Source: Streptomyces sp. NBC_00390 (GTDB lineage: Bacteria > Actinomycetota > Actinomycetes > Streptomycetales > Streptomycetaceae). From it: DNA of 64,000 nt. Under the pieces are notes generated by a model. The model was not told the origin of the DNA. It did not search any database and saw nothing but the letters and a program-made list of their open reading frames with translations. The stretch spans positions 7,998,001 to 8,062,000 of the forward strand of contig NZ_CP107945.1 in assembly GCF_036057275.1 (NCBI RefSeq), given 5' to 3'. Below are positions 18,411-26,184 of the stretch, in pieces. Both the position numbers and the translations under genes were made by a program. Position 1 is the stretch's first letter; every line of letters starts with the position of its first letter.

Positions 18411-18575
18411 TCAGCGCTCCTCGCGGAACAGGACGTGCCGCCCGGCGGCGGGGTCGAACTTGCGGAGCGCGAGGCGGTCGGAATCGTTGAGGCGGTTCTT
18501 GCGCGTCACGTACGTGCGGCCGGTGCCGGCCGATGAACGCAGCGTGACCACAGGGCGAGCGCCACTGCGGGGCAT
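18411..18575 (-). CDS. rpmG: 50S ribosomal protein L33, cysteine-free paralogue
   Basis: 54 residues from ATG 18575, with GGGAG in front. RPVVTLRSSAGTGRTYVTRK followed by NRLNDSDRLALRKFDPAAGR is L33. The four zinc-binding cysteines of the ordinary form are absent (RSSAGTG replaces the usual C..C). With type B L31 it forms a zinc-economy pair, normally repressed by Zur in Streptomyces. I could not see a convincing Zur box upstream; instead there are two short inverted repeats (18601-18614 and 18616-18636). Confidence 0.93.
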   Translation of the reverse strand: MPRSGARPVVTLRSSAGTGRTYVTRKNRLNDSDRLALRKFDPAAGRHVLFREER

Positions 18576-18600
18576 ATTTTCTCCCTTCACCTGACATCGC

Positions 18601-18636
18601 CCCCGAAATCGGGGTGGCATGTGATTTGTCCATGCC
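18601..18636. promoter_or_regulatory. Two inverted repeats upstream of rpmG
   Basis: CCCCGA-AA-TCGGGG at 18601-18614 and GGCATG-N9-CATGCC at 18616-18636 lie 26-61 bases upstream of the L33 start, where a promoter and operator are expected. Neither resembles the AT-rich Zur consensus. Confidence 0.35.
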
Positions 18637-18670
18637 AGTGTCGGCTGGTGCAACAACGTGCCCCGCATTC

Positions 18671-18695
18671 CCATTCCCTCGGGCCGCGGGAATGG
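18671..18695 (-). terminator. Hairpin after the 18710 gene
   Basis: An 8-bp perfect stem (CCATTCCC/GGGAATGG) with a 9-base loop, 15 bases beyond the stop codon at 18710. Confidence 0.5.
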
Positions 18696-18709
18696 CGGGC
18701 CGCCGGCGC

Positions 18710-19723
18710 TCAGGGCGTCATCCTGCCCTTCAGCGCGAGCAGCTCCTCGTCGCTCAGACGGGAAGGCCGCCAGCCGAGACTCGCCGCATGCGCCAGGAAG
18801 CGGTCGTCGAGTGCCAGGTGGTACGTCTCGACGTAGTAGGCGAGGTCGGAGTACCAGAACCACGTACCGTCGGTCTGTACGGACAGGCCGCAGATGACTG
18901 TGCCGTCCCCGCGCAGCTCGTCATGGACCAGCGAGGGGGAGGCGGCGAGCACGGCGCCTGCACGCAGATAGGCGGCCAGCTCGCTCTCGCCGGGGCGCGG
19001 TGAGGTCCCGGCCGCGTCATGGATGCTCGGGGCCTGCTCACCCCTGCCCCGCAGCTCGCGGAAGTCGCCCAGGAGATTGCCCTGGCAGCGTTCGGCGCCC
19101 TGCCGTCGGCGGTGCGGGGCCGAAGGGGCCAGGACCGGGGCCGGGAGTTCGCCCGTCGGAGGGTTGGGCCCTGTGACCGCCTCGACGCCGAGAGGAACGG
19201 GCCGTCGGGGCGGTTGCGGAAGCGCCTCCGCGGCACGGACGGCCAGTTCCGAGGGAAACGCATCTCGGGCCTCCAGCGCGGTCACGCAGGACTGGGCCTC
19301 GGCGACGGTGAAGGCGGGCACGCGCTGCCGCAGCAGGCGCACAGCGTGCACTCTGCCTCGCGTGGCGGCCGTCTGCAGCAGCTCGGCCACGAGGTCGTCC
19401 AGCGGCTGTGGCAGGTCTTCACCCCTGTAACGGACGCGGTGGTCGTCCTCCCATGCCCCGGTGACCAGGTCCACGGCGGCGATCCGGTGCAGGCTGCCGT
19501 CGTTGCCGTCCACGAGGTAGGGGCCGTTCCCGGCCAGCGCGTGGCTCCCGTTCCCCGTACGGAGGTACTCGGCGGACTGGTGGCCGATGATCCAGCCGAG
19601 CTCGTGCTGCGTCACTCCGGCCACCACGGTGTGAACCGATGTGCCGTACAAGGCCAGTTCGGTACGGTACTCGCGCTCCAATTGCGTCTTGACCAGACCC
19701 ACCGCCAACTCACGCTCGATCAT
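18710..19723 (-). CDS. YrhB (Imm35-like) domain protein with second Streptomyces-specific domain
   Basis: 337 residues from ATG 19723 (weak ribosome binding site). Residues 1-100 fit the YrhB / immunity-35 fold: AVGLVKTQLEREYRTELALY, then HELGWIIGHQSAEYLRTG and GPYLVDGNDGSLHRI. Residues 250-337 are a separate globular block (RAGAVLAASPSLVHDELRGD, then TWFWYSDLAYYVETYHLALD) found in other Streptomyces proteins of unknown role. The middle is Pro/Arg-rich and less convincing, so an undetected frameshift or a linker is possible. The related immunity family neutralises polymorphic toxins, but no toxin gene is adjacent. Confidence 0.7.
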   Translation of the reverse strand: MIERELAVGLVKTQLEREYRTELALYGTSVHTVVAGVTQHELGWIIGHQSAEYLRTGNGSHALAGNGPYLVDGNDGSLHRIAAVDLVTGAWEDDHRVRYRGEDLPQPLDDLVAELLQTAATRGRVHAVRLLRQRVPAFTVAEAQSCVTALEARDAFPSELAVRAAEALPQPPRRPVPLGVEAVTGPNPPTGELPAPVLAPSAPHRRRQGAERCQGNLLGDFRELRGRGEQAPSIHDAAGTSPRPGESELAAYLRAGAVLAASPSLVHDELRGDGTVICGLSVQTDGTWFWYSDLAYYVETYHLALDDRFLAHAASLGWRPSRLSDEELLALKGRMTP

Positions 19724-19871
19724 GTCCGCAGCATGGCCCCTCGTGCCCGGCCCGGTCGACTGCATTTCGGCCAGATCCCGCCTGCTCATACGCGTCGGAG
19801 GTTTCAGCAGCCCGTTGTCGGCGACCCGAACGGGAACCGATCAACGTCTGCGATTGAAGGAGGCACTTCCT

Positions 19872-20141
19872 GTGGAGAGCGCGAACTGGCGTCATGACGC
19901 GGCATGCCTCGACGAGGACCCCGACCTGTTCTTCCCGGTCGGCAACACCGGACCGGCCGTGCTTCAGGCCGCCGACGCCAAGGCGGTCTGTCGCCGGTGC
20001 CGAGTCCGCGAGCAGTGCCTGAACTGGGCCATGGCCCATGGCCAGGACTCCGGTGTCTGGGGCGGTCTCGACGAGGACGAACGGCGGGCACTCAAGCGCC
20101 GGACGGCCCGGCGGCGCTCCGTGGGACGGGGCACGTGCTGA
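19872..20141 (+). CDS. WhiB-family iron-sulfur transcriptional regulator
   Basis: 89 residues from GTG 19872, behind an ideal AAGGAGG spaced 8 bases. The four cluster-binding cysteines are at residues 12, 40, 43 and 49 (C-x27-CxxC-x5-C), followed by the invariant SGVWGGL turn and a basic C-terminus (ALKRRTARRRSVGRG) for DNA contact. WhiB proteins bind a 4Fe-4S cluster and act with the primary sigma factor. The sequence does not resemble WhiD or WhiB closely enough for a symbol. Divergent from the YrhB-domain gene. Confidence 0.93.
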   Translation: MESANWRHDAACLDEDPDLFFPVGNTGPAVLQAADAKAVCRRCRVREQCLNWAMAHGQDSGVWGGLDEDERRALKRRTARRRSVGRGTC

Positions 20142-21007
20142 CAGGTGCGGCGCATCGGGCCGCCGGGGCGCCTGTGATTCGTATGGGTACCGCCGTGCGA
20201 TCCGGGCGTATCCGGAGGCGCCGTCCTCGATCTGAACCTCGCGCGCCGGCAATCATCTTCGGCACCACGACCCGCCCGCTCGGGATCACGGTCGCCGACG
20301 CCTTGGAGCCGTACCGCGCGTGGCTCGGCACCCAGGTCCGCGGACAGCCGCCCGCCGGCGGTCGATCCGGGCCCGCACATGCCGCGATCATGGAAATGCG
20401 CAGGCCGGCCTGCGATTCGGCCCGCCTGCCGGGGCCCCGCCTCTGCCGCGCGGTCCCCGGAACGCCTCGCGGACTGGTGACAGTTCGGTTGCGTGTGAGG
20501 GGAATCGCGTTCCCGTGGCCGGACTCGACCGTTGTCTGGGCATGGATACGTTCGGCAACGACCCGATTCTTGAGCCAGACCACGCGCTTGTCGACGCGTA
20601 CTGGCTTGCCTCCAGTTCGCATGAGGGAGAGACCTGCGCCTTCTGCATGCACCTACGGAAGGCCGACGCCCGGGCCGTCGGCAGGACCACAGCCGAGCGC
20701 GCCGCCGCGCCGTGGGTCGTCCCCACCGGGCTGCCGCCCCGCCGCTCGGAGTGTGCCGAGTGACGATGCACACGGCGATCCTCCGCCACCGCCCCGCACC
20801 CATCGCCGGGCGTCGGGCGTGCCCGAACTCCGTGACGTGGCACGGCATCTGTGCCGACGCGGATGCCAGGAACCTTCTCCGCCGGCCGGGGCAGACCTGA
20901 GAGCGACATCACGGACGGGAGGGCCGGCTGCCGGCACGCGCAGGGAACCCGCCACCGCACCCTCGCCATCCTCACCACCGGACACCAACCGAGGGCGAGG
21001 ACGGGCG
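20142..21007. other. 866-bp stretch with no convincing gene
   Basis: Between whiB and the flavoenzyme gene no frame shows sustained Streptomyces codon use with a ribosome binding site and recognisable family sequence. One short frame at 20542-20763 is listed separately. The stretch has less regular GC periodicity than its neighbours and may hold gene remnants too decayed to name. Confidence 0.5.
20542..20763 (+). CDS. Doubtful small ORF, 73 residues
   Basis: ATG 20542 opens a frame reading MDTFGNDPILEPDHALVDAY with a CAFC pair near residue 32. GC at third positions is moderately high, but there is no ribosome binding site and no known family. It may be the tail of a decayed gene or chance. 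Confidence 0.25.
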   Translation: MDTFGNDPILEPDHALVDAYWLASSSHEGETCAFCMHLRKADARAVGRTTAERAAAPWVVPTGLPPRRSECAE

Positions 21008-22636
21008 ATGGACGAGACGGTACGTCAGCAGTGCGGCACGGACACGGATGCGGCGGCCACGGGCGCCGGCTGGCTGACACGCCGACGCCTGCTGGGCGCC
21101 GGTGTCGCGGCCGGCGTGGGCGTGGCCGCGGCCGTGGGGACCCGGGCGGCGGGCGCCTCCACCGCCCTGTCGTCCGCGCCCACGGCAGGCAGAGCTCCCC
21201 GTCCCCCTCGCGCAGGTGACTGGGCGGCACTGGGACGCGGGCTGGACGGAACCCTCGTACGGCCTGGCGCCCGCGACTACGACGCCGCACGCAAGCTGTT
21301 CAATCCGCGCTTCGACGGGATGCGGCCGGCCGGGATCGCGTACTGCGCACGGCCCGAGGACGTGCGCAGCTGCCTGGAATTCGCCCGCCGCCACCAGGTG
21401 CCCGTCGCCGTGCGCAGCGGCGGCCACTCGTACGCCGGCTGGTCGTCCGGGCCCGGCCTGGTCGTCGATGTGCAGAAGATGGCCTCCGTCTCCCTCTCGG
21501 GCAGCACCGCGACGATCGGTGCCGGCGCCAAACTGATCGACGTGTACGACCGGTTGACGGCCCGTGGGCGCACCGTGCCCGCCGGGTCCTGTCCGACGGT
21601 CGGCGTCTCGGGACTGGCTCTCGGCGGCGGCATCGGCGTCGTCAGCCGCGCCTACGGCCTGACGAGCGACAGCGTCACCGGCGCCCGCATCGTCACCGCC
21701 GACGGACGGATCCGGTACGTGGACGCCCGGCACGACCCCGACCTGTTCTGGGCTCTGCGCGGCGGCGGCAACGCCCAGTTCGGCGTCGTCACCGAACTGC
21801 GCATGCGTACCCATGAGGCACCCCGGTGCACGACGTTCTTCCTGAGCTGGCCATGGTCCAGGGCCGCAGCCGTCGTGCGTGAGTGGCAGCGCTGGGCTCC
21901 CACGGCACCCGATGAGATCTGGGCCAATCTGCACCTGTCCGCGCCGGCGGGCGGACGGCCCGGGTCGGTCCGTGTCGGCGGCCTGACCCTCGCAGGCCGC
22001 AGCGACCTCGAGAACCGCCTCGACCGGCTCGCCGACGCCATCGGCGCGCCCGCCCGGTCGGTGTCCGTGCGCACCAGGCCGTTCATGGACGCGATGAAGG
22101 TGATGGGCGGCGTCTCGGGCTTCACCATCGCCCAGGCCCACCAGAAGGGCGGCCTGCCCGGCCGTACCCCGCAGGGCCGGGTGGCGCGCGAATCGTATGC
22201 GGCACGCTCGGACTTCTACACCCGGCGTATCCCGTCCGACGGGATCAAGGCGCTGCTCGCCCGGGTGGAACGCCTGGCAGCGCTCACCGGAGGCGGCGCG
22301 GGGAGCGTCGCCCTGGACGCCTTGGGCGGCGCGGTGGGGCGGGTCCGGACGGCCGACACGGCATTCGTCCACCGCAACGCCCTGTTCCTGGCGCAGTACA
22401 TCGTCTCGTGGCCGGACCACGCCTCGGCGACCACGGTCGCCCGCCACCAGGCATGGCTCGACTCCACGCACGGGGCGATGCGCCCTTGGGCGAGCGGGCA
22501 GGCGTACCAGAACTACACAGATCCGAAACTGCGGGACTGGCGCCGGGCGTACTACGGCGCGAACGCAGAGCGCCTCGCGCGGGTGAAGAGGTCGTACGAC
22601 CCTGCGCGTCTCTTCCGCCACCCTCAGTCGTTCTGA
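21008..22636 (+). CDS. Tat-exported FAD-linked oxidase, berberine-bridge (BBE) type
   Basis: 542 residues. A twin-arginine-like signal (TRRRLLGAGVAAGVGVAAAV) precedes an FAD_binding_4 domain: PVAVRSGGHSYAGWSSGPGL, whose histidine is the expected 8-alpha attachment site. PAGSCPTVGVSGLALGGGIG follows, whose cysteine sits where the second (6-S-cysteinyl) bond forms in bicovalent flavoproteins. The C-terminal BBE segment (YQNYTDPKLRDWRRAYYGAN, then YDPARLFRHPQSF) is complete. Such enzymes oxidise sugars, alcohols or alkaloid-like compounds with oxygen. Substrate unknown; stands alone. Confidence 0.92.
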   Translation: MDETVRQQCGTDTDAAATGAGWLTRRRLLGAGVAAGVGVAAAVGTRAAGASTALSSAPTAGRAPRPPRAGDWAALGRGLDGTLVRPGARDYDAARKLFNPRFDGMRPAGIAYCARPEDVRSCLEFARRHQVPVAVRSGGHSYAGWSSGPGLVVDVQKMASVSLSGSTATIGAGAKLIDVYDRLTARGRTVPAGSCPTVGVSGLALGGGIGVVSRAYGLTSDSVTGARIVTADGRIRYVDARHDPDLFWALRGGGNAQFGVVTELRMRTHEAPRCTTFFLSWPWSRAAAVVREWQRWAPTAPDEIWANLHLSAPAGGRPGSVRVGGLTLAGRSDLENRLDRLADAIGAPARSVSVRTRPFMDAMKVMGGVSGFTIAQAHQKGGLPGRTPQGRVARESYAARSDFYTRRIPSDGIKALLARVERLAALTGGGAGSVALDALGGAVGRVRTADTAFVHRNALFLAQYIVSWPDHASATTVARHQAWLDSTHGAMRPWASGQAYQNYTDPKLRDWRRAYYGANAERLARVKRSYDPARLFRHPQSF

Positions 22637-22662
22637 CCGCGGTCGCGTGACACGCGGGGGCA

Positions 22663-22690
22663 GCCCGGCGGCACGCGGGTGCCGCCGGGC
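22663..22690. terminator. Bidirectional hairpin terminator between flavoenzyme and CsbD genes
   Basis: A perfect 12-bp stem (GCCCGGCGGCAC/GTGCCGCCGGGC) with a GCGG loop lies between two convergent stop codons. Confidence 0.75.
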
Positions 22691-22712
22691 CCGTTGCCGC
22701 GGGGGAGCGGGG

Positions 22713-22886
22713 TCAGTCCTTGAAGGTGTCCTTGGCCTTCTCCTTGGCAGCCCGCGCCTTGCCGCGGGTCTCCAGGGCAGCGCCCTTGACCTCGGCTTCC
22801 CGGTGGTGGATCGCGTGGCCGGTCTTCCGCATGGCCTTGCCGACAACCTGCTCGGCCTTGGCCTTGGCCTTCTCTCCGGCACTCAT
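22713..22886 (-). CDS. CsbD-like stress protein
   Basis: 57 residues. MSAGEKAKAKAEQVVGKAMR begins like CsbD (AKGKAEQVKGK type), and the rest is alternating Lys/Ala/Glu (ETRGKARAAKEKAKDTF), hydrophilic and helical. Members are general-stress proteins under SigB-type sigma factors in Gram-positive bacteria, of unknown mechanism. A SigB-like promoter candidate lies upstream. Confidence 0.85.
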   Translation of the reverse strand: MSAGEKAKAKAEQVVGKAMRKTGHAIHHREAEVKGAALETRGKARAAKEKAKDTFKD

Positions 22887-22917
22887 GGCAGTCCCTTCGT
22901 CGTCGGTCGCGATGCAG

Positions 22918-22942
22918 GTGCCCGGGTTCGCACGGTTGAAAC
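22918..22942 (-). promoter_or_regulatory. Candidate SigB-type stress promoter for the CsbD gene
   Basis: Read on the minus strand: GTTT (22942-22939), a 15-base spacer, then GGGCAC (22923-22918), about 32 bases before the ATG. It resembles the Streptomyces general-stress consensus GNNT-N14-16-GGGTAC/T with one deviation in the -10. Confidence 0.4.
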
Positions 22943-22963
22943 GATTGGGCCCTGCGGGGGCGA

Positions 22964-24193
22964 CTACCTCCTGTCACCGCCCGTGCCGGCCACCTCGCCG
23001 AAGGTCAGGCCGGTGCCGGTGAGGTCGGCCCGTACGCCCGAACGCTCCACCACGATGTCGCGCAGCCGTACGTCGCCGGTGGTCTTCGGCAGCGAGAAGG
23101 AGAGGGACAGCCGGTCGGACAACTCCGGCGGCCGCAGCTCGAGCAGGGCACCGATCAGGCTCGGGTCGATGCCCGCCTTCTCCAGCAGCCACGGGTGGTC
23201 GATGACGAGGTCGACCAGGTTGACCTTCATCATCTGCTCGATGAAGCGCGGCGAGCCGGTGAGCCGGCTGAGTTCCGCCTCGCTTCCCAGGGCACGGTCG
23301 ATGTGGGAGCGGGGTATGCCGAGACGCTCGACCACGGCGGGCAGGTCGAGCAGCGCCTTGGCACGGGCCGCCTCCTTGGTGATCCGGCGTACTGCTTCGG
23401 GGTGCAGCCGCAGTCCGGAGTGCGCGGAGTCCTTGCCGGGGCGGTAGGTGAACATGCCCGGGACGTCCAGGCGCATGGATTCCACGGTGGTGGACACGGT
23501 GCGGTCGCCGTCGCGCTTCAGGTGCGCCTTCGCCCATACGCTCACGTCGCGCCCGGCGATCGGGAGTGATCCGGTGATCCGGATGGTGCCGCGTCCGGCG
23601 TTGGTGAACTCCACCTGCGAGGCGCCCAGTTCGCGGTTGAGGTCGTCGAAGGAGAGCAGCACGTCGCCGTCCATGCGGTCGATCACCGCGCCCTGGATCG
23701 CGGTCGGCAGATCGCCGACGATCCGTATGTCGGTTGCGGTGGCGTGCACTTCGGCCAGGGAGACCTTGTCGGCGGCGACGTCGGGGACGGTGACATCGGC
23801 CTTGTCGATACGGCGGTCCAGTACCTGGGTCAGGAAGGGGAAGCCCGCGATGTCGACCTGTGGCCTGGCGGCGAGGTCCAGCGACTGCTGGATTCTGTCC
23901 TCGGCCTTCTCCTCCGCGTACGCCACCGCGAGGCGGTCACCCGTCACGAACAACGCCGCAGTGACGACGGCCGCGACGGTGAGTTTCAACGCGACAGGCA
24001 ATGCCGCGAGGCGGCTCTTGCCACGGTGGTTGGGAGGCGACCAGTCGTCCGCCTCGTCGTCGTCCGAGCGGATCCCGAGCCGGTCGAAACCCGAGAAGCC
24101 TTCGCCGCTGCCGACCGGTTCCGCGCCGTACTCCGGTTCGGGGTCCGCCAGTTGAGCCAGTTCGTCGTACGGATTGAATGGTTGCTTGGACAT
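22964..24193 (-). CDS. DUF2993 (LmeA-like) membrane-anchored protein
   Basis: 409 residues from ATG 24193. A 75-residue acidic cytoplasmic N-terminus (PYDELAQLADPEPEYGAEPV) is followed by one membrane helix (about 72-92) and a long beta-rich extracellular domain. The block QVDIAGFPFLTQVLDRRIDK and later AVIDRMDGDVLLSFDDL-type strands match DUF2993. LmeA in mycobacteria is a periplasmic phospholipid-binding protein needed for lipomannan maturation. A similar lipid-binding role at the Streptomyces envelope is inference. Confidence 0.88.
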   Translation of the reverse strand: MSKQPFNPYDELAQLADPEPEYGAEPVGSGEGFSGFDRLGIRSDDDEADDWSPPNHRGKSRLAALPVALKLTVAAVVTAALFVTGDRLAVAYAEEKAEDRIQQSLDLAARPQVDIAGFPFLTQVLDRRIDKADVTVPDVAADKVSLAEVHATATDIRIVGDLPTAIQGAVIDRMDGDVLLSFDDLNRELGASQVEFTNAGRGTIRITGSLPIAGRDVSVWAKAHLKRDGDRTVSTTVESMRLDVPGMFTYRPGKDSAHSGLRLHPEAVRRITKEAARAKALLDLPAVVERLGIPRSHIDRALGSEAELSRLTGSPRFIEQMMKVNLVDLVIDHPWLLEKAGIDPSLIGALLELRPPELSDRLSLSFSLPKTTGDVRLRDIVVERSGVRADLTGTGLTFGEVAGTGGDRR

Positions 24194-24233
24194 GCGTGTG
24201 GGGGATCGCATCGGCTCATCCCATCACGATCAC

Positions 24234-24259
24234 CACGGTCGAACGCAAGTCCGACCGTG
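24234..24259. promoter_or_regulatory. Inverted repeat in a divergent promoter region
   Basis: CACGGTCG-N10-CGACCGTG, perfect 8-bp arms, lies 40 bases upstream of the DUF2993 start and 145 bases upstream of the divergent lipoprotein gene; a candidate operator. Confidence 0.4.
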
Positions 24260-24404
24260 TCGGGCGGGGTGAGACTTGGACCACGTCCGCAGAGCCACCG
24301 CAACCGTTCAAGGGGCGAAGGCCGTCTTCACCATGTCCGGGGGCGGGGGGCCATGTCGTACCCGGGCGGTAGCGTGAAGCGACACAACGAGGGGTGGAGC
24401 AGGC

Positions 24405-25295
24405 ATGAATACGAAGACCGTGCGGCACATGTACGTAATCGCTGCCGTGGCAGTGGCCTTTGCGTCGATCACTTCCTGCAACGGATCCGGTGGCGAGCAG
24501 GACAGCAAGCAGGATCGCGGCGCCGGTGTGGTGAAGGTGGACCCGATCGCGGCACTGCGCAGTGTGCAGGCGAAGACCAAGGGTGCCGATTCGGCGCGTG
24601 TCGAGGGCACCACGGTGATGGGCGACGCCATGTCCATGAAGCAGTCCGGGGCCATCGCATGGACCGACGGCCTCACCGGCACGATCGAGATCACGTACAC
24701 CGGCGGCACCATGGCGGACAGCCTGAAGCAGGCCGGCGTGGACGGCCCGATCGAGGCCCGGTACTTCAAGGAGGGCTACGTCGTGAACATGGGCGCGGCC
24801 ACCGCCCAGCAGTCCGGTGGGAAGCACTGGATCAGCTATGACTACGACGATCTGGCCGAGGTCGCCGGCGCGGCCGGTGAGGTGATGAAGGACCAACTGC
24901 AGAACACCACCCCTGACCAGGGTGTGAAGTCCCTGCTGGCCTCGGGTGACGTGAAGAAGGTCGGCCGGGAGGACGTACGCGGGGTCACGGCGACGCACTA
25001 CTCGGGCACCGTCGATGTGGCCGAACTCAGCGCGAAGAACAGCTCCCTGGACGCCGACCAGCTCGCGCAGCTCAAGAAGCAGCTCAGCGCCGCCGGGATC
25101 ACCACGGAGAAGGTCGACATCTGGGTCGACGACAACGACCTGCTGGTGAAGAAGGTGGAACGGGGCCAGATGAAGACCGGCGAGTTCAACTCGACCGTTT
25201 TCTACAGCGACTACGGCACCAAGGTCTCGGCGGAGAGGCCTGCGGCTTCCGACACGGTGGACTTCAGGGAGCTGATGCAGAAGGGCACCTCGTAG
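24405..25295 (+). CDS. LolA/LppX-like putative lipoprotein
   Basis: 296 residues. The signal peptide ends in the lipobox ITSC (residues 22-25). The mature part alternates strands with conserved HWISYDYDDLAEV-type and GVTATHYSGTVDVAEL segments, then VDIWVDDNDLLVKKVERGQM. This is the pattern of actinobacterial LppX/LprG-type proteins, which bind lipids in a half-barrel. Expected on the outer face of the membrane. Single gene, ending at a strong terminator. Confidence 0.85.
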   Translation: MNTKTVRHMYVIAAVAVAFASITSCNGSGGEQDSKQDRGAGVVKVDPIAALRSVQAKTKGADSARVEGTTVMGDAMSMKQSGAIAWTDGLTGTIEITYTGGTMADSLKQAGVDGPIEARYFKEGYVVNMGAATAQQSGGKHWISYDYDDLAEVAGAAGEVMKDQLQNTTPDQGVKSLLASGDVKKVGREDVRGVTATHYSGTVDVAELSAKNSSLDADQLAQLKKQLSAAGITTEKVDIWVDDNDLLVKKVERGQMKTGEFNSTVFYSDYGTKVSAERPAASDTVDFRELMQKGTS

Positions 25296-25345
25296 GCCCT
25301 TGCACCGTCCGGACCCGCAGAGCGTGTTCTCGCAGGCGTGCACCG

Positions 25346-25385
25346 CTGCCGGGCACCGTGGCACCAGTGCCGCGGTGCCCGGCAG
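25346..25385. terminator. Bidirectional hairpin terminator
   Basis: A perfect 13-bp stem CTGCCGGGCACCG/CGGTGCCCGGCAG, with a secondary 5-bp hairpin in the loop, lies between the convergent lipoprotein and TetR genes. Confidence 0.8.
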
Positions 25386-25409
25386 TTCGTGCCTGGGCCT
25401 GCGGGCGGA

Positions 25410-26078
25410 TCAGGCCCTCGCGGCCATCCGTTCCAGGCCGTCAAGGATCAGGTCGAGGCCGAAGACGAAGTCGGGTGCGCCGTCGTACGTGCCCTCCATG
25501 ACGTGGACGGCCATCTCGGTCAGGTGCGGGTAACGGCCGGGAGGCAGTTGAGGCAGGTGGGTCGCCGCTGCTTCGGGGAACTGCTCCACAGCGAAGGGGA
25601 AGTTGAGTCTCTGGAGCGTGAAGCCGTAGATATGGCTGTCCATGGCGCTCCATGCACGGTCGGCCTGCTCGATCGAGAAGCCCGCCTCCCGCAGGCTGCC
25701 GAGTGTCGAGTCCACATAGCGCAGCATCGCGGGCCCGACGTGCGGACGGGACATCAGCAGCCTGCACGCCCATGGATGGCGTAGCAGCACTTCGTGTGCC
25801 GAGATCCCCCGTCGGCGCATGGCCGCCTTCCAGTCGTCCTCCGGGGACGGGACACTGATCTCGCCCACGACGAGATCGACAATGCCGTCCAGGATCGCGT
25901 CCTTGTTGGCCACGTGCTTGTACAGGGACATGGCCTCGACGCCCAGTTCCTGGCCGAGCCTGCGCATGGTCAGCGCTTCGGCGCCGCCGGAATCGGCGAG
26001 TGTCAGTGCGGTGCGCAGCACGCGCTCCGTGCTCAGCGGCTCACGTGGGGCCGCGCCCGCGGCGCTCCGCGGTGCCAT
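25410..26078 (-). CDS. TetR family regulator with TetR_C-type ligand domain
   Basis: 222 residues. The helix-turn-helix TMRRLGQELGVEAMSLYKHV near residues 37-56 carries the MSLYKHVANKD pattern of the true TetR subgroup, and the C-terminal part matches its TetR_C domain (DSHIYGFTLQRLNFPF). Divergent from an NAD(P)H:quinone-type oxidoreductase with two perfect palindromes between them, so it almost certainly represses both genes and responds to a substrate of the enzyme. Confidence 0.92.
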   Translation of the reverse strand: MAPRSAAGAAPREPLSTERVLRTALTLADSGGAEALTMRRLGQELGVEAMSLYKHVANKDAILDGIVDLVVGEISVPSPEDDWKAAMRRRGISAHEVLLRHPWACRLLMSRPHVGPAMLRYVDSTLGSLREAGFSIEQADRAWSAMDSHIYGFTLQRLNFPFAVEQFPEAAATHLPQLPPGRYPHLTEMAVHVMEGTYDGAPDFVFGLDLILDGLERMAARA

Positions 26079-26098
26079 GGTCGCTCCGCCCTTCCTCC

Positions 26099-26127
26099 TT
26101 GACAGGTCTGCATCACGACCTTAGCTT
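26099..26127 (+). promoter_or_regulatory. Promoter of the oxidoreductase gene
   Basis: TTGACA at 26099-26104, a 17-base spacer and TAGCTT at 26122-26127 form a near-ideal housekeeping promoter. The -10 hexamer overlaps the first operator, which explains repression. Confidence 0.7.
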
Positions 26128-26156
26128 ACGCGGTAAGCTGGCTTACGTTGTAAGCC
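26123..26156. promoter_or_regulatory. Double TetR operator: two abutting 17-bp palindromes
   Basis: AGCTTAC-GCG-GTAAGCT (26123-26139) is followed immediately by GGCTTAC-GTT-GTAAGCC (26140-26156). Both are perfect 7-3-7 palindromes sharing the core GCTTAC-N3-GTAAGC. The location between a TetR gene and its divergent target makes operator function very likely. Confidence 0.85.
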
Positions 26157-26184
26157 TACCGATGTGCTGAAAGAGAGGCCCGGG

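Noticed and set aside
18576..18700. Zur box in front of the zinc-free ribosomal protein genes
   Set aside because: Expected from family knowledge, but no AT-rich TGAAAATGATTTTCA-like palindrome is visible, so none is annotated.
20972..22882. 636-codon antisense frame over the flavoenzyme gene
   Set aside because: Low-complexity Arg/Gly/His-rich product without motifs, opposite a clear BBE oxidase.
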